Source: Actinomycetes bacterium
GTDB lineage: Bacteria > Actinomycetota > Actinomycetes > Nanopelagicales > Nanopelagicaceae
Assembly (NCBI GenBank): GCA_014190175.1
Contig: BJFZ01000014.1
Location: 1 to 28,248 of the forward strand
DNA length: 28,248 bases
Direction: 5' to 3'
Shown here in pieces: positions 23,909-28,248 of this stretch. The stretch's first letter is position 1, and the number at the start of each line of letters is the position of its first letter. Under the pieces are notes generated by a model that worked only from the letters and a program-made list of their open reading frames with translations, had not been told where the DNA came from and searched no databases. Both the position numbers and the translations under genes were made by a program.

Positions 23909-23938
23909 TCAAGCTCTGTTTAAACGCTTTCGGGCCAT
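23909..23938 (-). CDS. Nine-codon upstream ORF in the whiB7 leader
   Basis: ATG 23938 preceded by GAGG at 6 nt encodes MARKRLNRA and stops two bases before the ATG of the 53-codon ORF. Further upstream a three-codon ORF (MFK, ATG 23965) has AAGGAG only 2 nt before its ATG. Coding is plausible for the nine-codon ORF and doubtful for the three-codon one. Confidence 0.4.
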   Translation of the reverse strand: MARKRLNRA

Positions 23939-23979
23939 TTCTAGCCTCAAAAACTACTTAAACATAACTCCTTGGCTTT

Positions 23980-24018
23980 AGGGTAAAGCAGAGGGTGGTC
24001 ATCTAGCAACTTAATAAA
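23980..24018 (-). promoter_or_regulatory. whiB7 promoter with AT-rich activator block
   Basis: In whiB7 sense, TTTATTAA (24018-24011), one base, TTGCTA (24009-24004), an 18-nt spacer and TACCCT (23985-23980). An AT-rich block directly above the -35 is the known mark of WhiB7-dependent promoters and is where the AT-hook binds. Transcription would start near 23973. The site lies only about 30 bp from the uvrD2-like stop codon. Confidence 0.65.
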
Positions 24019-24051
24019 CCCGCTCAACGGTGGCCCCGCTCAATACCCGCC

Positions 24052-25794
24052 TCACCTGAGCGGCAAGCCAGCAAGGAATCTGGAAGGAGTTCCAGCAAAA
24101 GACAGGTACAGCTCGTTTTTTGCTCTGGTAACACCGACATAAAACAATCTGCGCTCTTCCGCAACGGCTGCAATGCCTGCCGCTTCGCTTAATGTATTGC
24201 TAATTGCTTGCGAGATCGGAAGCACTCCTTCGCGTACCGCAGGAAGAAATACATAATCCCACTCCAAACCTTTTGCAGTGTGTAGTGAAGTAATTGTTAC
24301 CCCTATGGCCTGTGGCTCAATCGCATCTCTCTCCCGATTATCAAACTCATCCACAAAGGTGCGTAAATCAGCATCTGGCACATCCTGAACTAAATCGTAA
24401 GCCAACTCATAAAGTAAAAATCTCGGATCATCACCTTCTGCATTATCTGGACTCCAACCGATTGAAGTTAAAACTTCAGAAATCGAAGTAAACAACGGTT
24501 GATGATCTGAAGTAGTTGAAAGATCTTTTATCTCTTTAAAGTTTTCAGCCGGTGTGACTTTCTTGCCTGATGAAGCAAGTGCAGCACCACGTAATAATCT
24601 AATCGCTTCACGAATTTCTGGAAGTGCAAAAAATGGGCGCTTACCAGCAAGAACTACTGGGGTTCCGGCAAGTGTTAAGATCCGTTCAAACTCTTGCACT
24701 TGATCATTACGTCTGAGCAAGATAGCGATATCGCGCGGACGAACTCCCGCACTTATTAAATCTGATATTTGGTGAGAAATTGTTTCGATCTCTTGTTGTT
24801 CATCGCGATACTCTGTTAGCTGTGGAGCGCGATGTGCTTTTGTAGTGGCGTTTCTTGTCGCAGATAGATCACGATCTTCAATTGAATTAGCAAGGCGAAC
24901 GATATGTGGGGTGGATCGATAATTATTTGTCAGCCGCAAAATCTTTGCATCTGGATATTTGTGGGCAAACCCTGTTAAATATTGAGCAGTTGAACCGGCA
25001 AATGAATAAATATTTTGGCTTGGATCACCAACGACACAAATTTCGTTACGCTTACCTAGCCAAAGATCCAAAACTCTTTGTTGTAACGAAGATACATCTT
25101 GATACTCATCGACTGTGAAGTATCGATATTGATCTCTAACTCGATCAACAATTGAAGTTCGCTCTTCTAAAATTGCTGAAACAAATAATAAGATATCTTC
25201 AAAATCTACTAATCCTCTTGATTGCCTGCGTTGATCATATGACGCATAAATCCCCGCCATCGCATCTACTGTTAATCCACTAGATAAAGTGCGCTCAGCC
25301 GCCATTGAAACAAAATCATCATGGTGAATTTGTTTGCCTTTAGCCCACTCAATTTCATCACTTAACTCTCTGATAAATGCTGGCTTTCCACTTAACCCCT
25401 CTTCGCGCGAAATTTCAGAAAGAATTTCATATTTGCTATTAAGGATTTTTGGTAGTGGACCACCAATAGTGTCTTTCCAGAAAAAAGTTAATTGTCGCCA
25501 AGCAGCACTATGGAAAGTATGTGCTTGTACATTTGGTTGTCCCAAACCTCTTAATCTATTTCGCAATTGAGCGGCGGCTTTCGCGGTAAATGTCAGTGCA
25601 AGAACGCGATTTGGATCCATCACTCCACTTTCAATTGCATATGCAATTCGATGAGTAATTGTCCGGGTTTTTCCAGTACCTGCACCAGCAATAATCGCCA
25701 CTGGGCCGCGAATAGCGGTTGCTGCTTCTTGTTGTTGTGGATCAAGATTTAGTAATAATGCGTTGGCCTGTGCGCTTGAACCTTCTAGCGCCAC
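24052..25794 (-). CDS. uvrD2: UvrD2-like superfamily 1 DNA helicase
   Basis: 580 aa. SF1A motifs in order: Q-motif region NLDPQQQEAA, Walker A GAGTGKT (37-43), TFTAKAAAQLRNRL, DEYQDVSSLQQ (II), GDPSQNIYSFAGS (III), LTNNYRSTPHIV (IV), TSLHTAKGLEWDYVFLP (V) and FYVGVTRAKNELYLS (VI). It is a 3'-5' helicase of the Rv3198c type. Unlike that protein (about 700 aa with an HRDC domain), it ends about 20 residues after motif VI. GTG 25794 is chosen because it overlaps the nudC stop codon by 10 bp and has AGAAGG upstream; a TTG at 25827 would extend deep into nudC. Confidence 0.9.
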   Translation of the reverse strand: MALEGSSAQANALLLNLDPQQQEAATAIRGPVAIIAGAGTGKTRTITHRIAYAIESGVMDPNRVLALTFTAKAAAQLRNRLRGLGQPNVQAHTFHSAAWRQLTFFWKDTIGGPLPKILNSKYEILSEISREEGLSGKPAFIRELSDEIEWAKGKQIHHDDFVSMAAERTLSSGLTVDAMAGIYASYDQRRQSRGLVDFEDILLFVSAILEERTSIVDRVRDQYRYFTVDEYQDVSSLQQRVLDLWLGKRNEICVVGDPSQNIYSFAGSTAQYLTGFAHKYPDAKILRLTNNYRSTPHIVRLANSIEDRDLSATRNATTKAHRAPQLTEYRDEQQEIETISHQISDLISAGVRPRDIAILLRRNDQVQEFERILTLAGTPVVLAGKRPFFALPEIREAIRLLRGAALASSGKKVTPAENFKEIKDLSTTSDHQPLFTSISEVLTSIGWSPDNAEGDDPRFLLYELAYDLVQDVPDADLRTFVDEFDNRERDAIEPQAIGVTITSLHTAKGLEWDYVFLPAVREGVLPISQAISNTLSEAAGIAAVAEERRLFYVGVTRAKNELYLSFAGTPSRFLAGLPLR

Positions 25795-26828
25795 GCTTCC
25801 ACACCTTCTAATGGTTGCCCGTACCAAAGTTCAATCATTCGGCGCGCAATACTTATGCCTGGTGGAAGCAACAACTCACCAGATGCAATATCTGCGGCGA
25901 TCTGTTCTCTTGTATACCAACGAATCGCTTCGATCTCTTCACCATCGGCTTCGGCATCTTCAGGATTATCAGTTACCGCTGTAAATGAAAGCATGATTGA
26001 TGCTGGAAATGGCCAAGGTTGAGATCCTAAATATTTAATTTCACTAAGCGAGACCCCTGCCTCTTCTGCAACTTCGCGAACAACGCAAGCTTCAAGAGAT
26101 TCACCAGGTTCTAAAAACCCAGCAAATGTCGAAAACCTTTTAGCAGGCCAGATTTTCTGCCGCCCTAATAAAATTCGATCATCTCTATCTCTAACTAAAA
26201 CTATTACTGCGCTATCTGTTCTTGGATAGTGCTCTGCTTCGCAAGTAGGACACTTTCGAGTTGATCCACCCAAAATAGAAATAGTTGGTTCACCACACAT
26301 TGCACAACGTGGATGGACATCATGCCAATTCGCAAGCGCAACAGCGTGCACAACTGCACCAACCTCAAGATCATTTAATAATGTGCCAACTTCTCGCAGT
26401 GAAACTAAATTTTTAGTTCCCTCTGGAAATGGTGCATTGATTGCAAAAAATGGTTGACCGTTTGGTGCAAGTCCAAGGAAAAATCTTTCGGCAACTGATG
26501 CAGCAAACTCTGCTGATTTGATTTGCGCGCTATCTGGCTCCAAATAAATCAAACCGCTACCTGAAGAGCCAGAAGAGCCAGATTTATTTTGGCTTGGTTG
26601 GGTTAGCTGGCTTTCTTGGTTTGGTTGGCTTGGATGGTTTGGTTGGCTTCCTTGGCCTGATTGGTTACTTTGGCTTCCGCCATCACTCCAAATAAATTTT
26701 CCTTGATTTACTTGAAATATTTTGGCTTTAGCGAAGAGCTCATCCAAAGTTTGATCTGAGGTACGCAAATGGGCGGCGCGATCAAGGAGTGAGCGTGCAA
26801 GTGCTAAATTTTGGAGTTCTGAGGCCAT
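25785..26828 (-). CDS. nudC: NAD+/NADH diphosphatase NudC
   Basis: 347 aa. A zinc ribbon (Cys175, Cys178, Cys193, Cys196) is followed by the Nudix box starting at Gly237 (GFLEPGESLEACVVREVAEE) and the NudC-specific SQPWPFP motif. It cleaves NAD(H) to NMN(H) and AMP and can remove NAD caps from RNA. ATG 26828 is preferred: TAGGCT lies 8 nt upstream; GTG 26852 would add eight residues. Residues 50-92 are a Ser/Gln/Pro/Asn-rich linker (SQPNHPSQPNQ, then SGSSGSSGSG), encoded by imprecise TTGG-type repeats at about 26565-26690, not expected in the family. nudC and uvrD2 form a two-gene operon, as in mycobacteria. Confidence 0.92.
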   Translation of the reverse strand: MASELQNLALARSLLDRAAHLRTSDQTLDELFAKAKIFQVNQGKFIWSDGGSQSNQSGQGSQPNHPSQPNQESQLTQPSQNKSGSSGSSGSGLIYLEPDSAQIKSAEFAASVAERFFLGLAPNGQPFFAINAPFPEGTKNLVSLREVGTLLNDLEVGAVVHAVALANWHDVHPRCAMCGEPTISILGGSTRKCPTCEAEHYPRTDSAVIVLVRDRDDRILLGRQKIWPAKRFSTFAGFLEPGESLEACVVREVAEEAGVSLSEIKYLGSQPWPFPASIMLSFTAVTDNPEDAEADGEEIEAIRWYTREQIAADIASGELLLPPGISIARRMIELWYGQPLEGVEAWR

Positions 26829-26855
26829 AAGTGGCGAGCCTATCCAATCCACCCC

Positions 26856-26861
26856 TACGGT
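26856..26861 (+). promoter_or_regulatory. -10 element TACGGT of the EEP gene
   Basis: TACGGT ends 6 nt before the GTG at 26868 and there is no Shine-Dalgarno. It shares the 39-bp divergent space with the nudC start. Confidence 0.5.
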
Positions 26862-26867
26862 TCACAG

Positions 26868-27704
26868 GTGAAGATCGGCTCCTGGAACCTCCTGCATGGG
26901 ATGGCCATCCCAGAAGGTGGGACATCGACAGAAAAGTTGCTCAAAGCGGCTGAGTTGATCGATTTAGATCTACTCGCCCTGCAAGAAGTCGATTTCTTTC
27001 AAGATCGCAGTAACAGTGTTGATCAAACCGCTTTGATCGCCCAAGGCATGGGGGCGCAATTTTATAACTTCACTCCCGCAATTTTTGGAACTCCTGGCGA
27101 ACAATGGAGCGCTGCTGAGTTAATTAAATCAAATAAATCAAGTGACCCAAGCTACTCGACTGAATTAAGTGCTGAAAGCAAAAATTATTTAACAAATCAA
27201 AATAGTGCCTATGGAATTTCAATTATTTCAAAAATTCCGATTAATGAAATTCGCCTTTTGAAGTTAGGGAGGTCACCTGTTGGGATTCCTTTACTGGTTC
27301 CAAATGAGAATAAGGGAAAAATGCGTCCAAGAATGATTTATGTTTCTGACGAACCCCGAATTGCCCAAGCCGCAATTCTGCAAAATGGAATAACTGTAAT
27401 CAACACTCACTTGTCATTTGTTCCTGGAGTAAATGTTCGGCAATTACAAATAATTAAAAAATGGGCTGAGCATTTGCCGGGGAAAAAAATATTGATTGGG
27501 GATTTAAACTTAATAGGAAGAATTCCAGCAAAAGTTTTGGGGTGGAATCCGTTGGTAGAAGCAAAAACTTATCCCTCATGGAAGCCACGGATTCAATTTG
27601 ATCATGCACTCTCAGCTGATTTTAAAACTTCTGAAATTAAGAGATTAGAAATCCCTAATCTTGGAGTCAGCGATCATTTACCAATTGCTTTTGAAATCTT
27701 ATAA
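26868..27704 (+). CDS. Endonuclease/exonuclease/phosphatase (EEP) family hydrolase
   Basis: 278 aa with no signal peptide. EEP motifs in order: IGSWNLLHG (Asn), LLALQEVD (metal-binding Glu), YGISIISK, INTHLSFVPG (catalytic His), IGDLNLIG (Asp, Asn), QFDHALS and GVSDHLPIAFEIL (final Asp-His pair). All catalytic positions are present, so it should be active, but the fold serves DNA repair nucleases, phosphodiesterases and sphingomyelinases alike, and the substrate cannot be read from sequence. An Asn/Ser/Lys-rich insert (about residues 85-110) follows the third strand. It occupies the place held by a cation-channel gene (Rv3200c) in M. tuberculosis, on the opposite strand to its neighbours. Confidence 0.87.
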   Translation: MKIGSWNLLHGMAIPEGGTSTEKLLKAAELIDLDLLALQEVDFFQDRSNSVDQTALIAQGMGAQFYNFTPAIFGTPGEQWSAAELIKSNKSSDPSYSTELSAESKNYLTNQNSAYGISIISKIPINEIRLLKLGRSPVGIPLLVPNENKGKMRPRMIYVSDEPRIAQAAILQNGITVINTHLSFVPGVNVRQLQIIKKWAEHLPGKKILIGDLNLIGRIPAKVLGWNPLVEAKTYPSWKPRIQFDHALSADFKTSEIKRLEIPNLGVSDHLPIAFEIL

Positions 27705-27734
27705 AAATCATAACTGCTGAAGTGATATTGAAAG

Positions 27735-28248
27735 TTAAACAGTTGGAACTTGATTAATTAAATTGATTAATCCATCTCGATCTAGTAAATCTGCCGGCCT
27801 AATTGTTTCTTGTGATGAGACATAGTGAAATGCAGCGCCCACATCAGATAGATTGCAATTGGCAATTTCAGCGTAAGCAAGTCGATACATGGCCAATTGA
27901 ATTGCCGCCAATTCGAGTTCCCGTCCACTTTTTGCTGATCCAGTTTTCCAATCAACTACTTCAAATCCACCCTTAGGAGTTGAATAAACTGCATCCATTC
28001 TGCCCCGTAGTAAAACACCAGCGATGGTTCGCTCAAAAGGAACTTCGACAGCAATTGGCGAACGAGCTCCCCACTCGCTGGCTAGCCATTTTTCTTTTAA
28101 CGAGGAGAGCACGCTCTCATCAAAGGCACCTTCATCAGCGCTTCCCGGCAACTCATCTTCATCCAAAAGTGCAACATCTCCGAATCTTTCTTCTAGCCAA
28201 CTATGGAAAGCAGTTCCGCGGCGGGCGATTGGGTCTGGCTTAAATGGA
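27735..28248 (-). CDS. adnB: C-terminal nuclease domain of an AdnB-like helicase-nuclease (partial)
   Basis: The frame is open to the window edge; 170 residues are visible. They form a RecB-type PD-(D/E)XK nuclease domain: RRGTAFHSWLEERF, LLRGRMDAVY (Asp), FEVVDWKTG (Asp, Lys) and AIQLAMYRLAYAEIA (Gln, Tyr motif). In actinobacteria this domain ends the AdnA and AdnB subunits that resect double-strand breaks. Order near uvrD2-nudC in M. tuberculosis (Rv3201c then Rv3202c) points to AdnB; AdnA is possible. An internal TTG at 28166 is not the start. Confidence 0.82.
   Translation of the reverse strand, partial: PFKPDPIARRGTAFHSWLEERFGDVALLDEDELPGSADEGAFDESVLSSLKEKWLASEWGARSPIAVEVPFERTIAGVLLRGRMDAVYSTPKGGFEVVDWKTGSAKSGRELELAAIQLAMYRLAYAEIANCNLSDVGAAFHYVSSQETIRPADLLDRDGLINLINQVPTV

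Overview
The window looks like a chromosomal segment of a small-genome, low-GC actinobacterium, most like the freshwater acI lineage (Nanopelagicales, e.g. Planktophila); the species is inference. Several features support this: actinobacterial-type Kgd, nickel SOD, SigR/RsrA with the RsrA ligand pattern, WhiB7, UPF0182, DUF5679 and UvrD2/AdnB-type helicases. The DNA is AT-rich, genes are tightly packed, and I see no insertion sequence, phage gene or CRISPR array.

Layout. 1-3555: kgd, cut at its 5' end. 3614-4561: divergent sodX/sodN (nickel superoxide dismutase). 4582-6327: minus-strand operon sigR-rsrA-biotinyl carrier-FlK-type thioesterase. 6499-7173: SRAP/YedK protein, divergent from aroA-rsgA-hisN-copA (7315-12738). 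12753-12829: initiator tRNA. 12932-17132, minus: UPF0182, PDZ/Lon-type protease and a small membrane protein, divergent from a DUF2342 protein (17320-18750). A 365-bp gap holds a strong hairpin and DnaA-box-like sites. 19116-22952, plus: YgjP-like metallopeptidase, DUF5679 zinc ribbon, a TOMM-cyclodehydratase-like protein and an ABC1/UbiB kinase. 23103-24020, minus: whiB7 with a long leader. 24052-26828, minus: nudC-uvrD2, divergent from an endonuclease/exonuclease/phosphatase (26868-27704). The window ends inside an AdnB-like helicase-nuclease.

Two blocks match Mycobacterium tuberculosis gene order from memory: the Rv3221c-Rv3228 block (biotinyl protein, RshA, SigH, SRAP, AroA, RsgA) and the Rv3193c-Rv3202c block (UPF0182, PDZ protease, DUF2342, ABC1, WhiB7, UvrD2, NudC, AdnBA).

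The main find is the whiB7 leader. It has a promoter with an AT-rich block above the -35, small upstream ORFs including one of 53 codons, and three mutually exclusive helices ending in an intrinsic terminator. This is a complete-looking translation-sensing attenuator. A perfect 8-bp repeat (9.75 copies) lies between the terminator and whiB7. The second find is a fixed geometry, TANNNT-N6-start codon, at seven genes without a Shine-Dalgarno, which points to widespread leaderless transcription. A sigma-R-type promoter match overlaps the annotated start of sigR itself.
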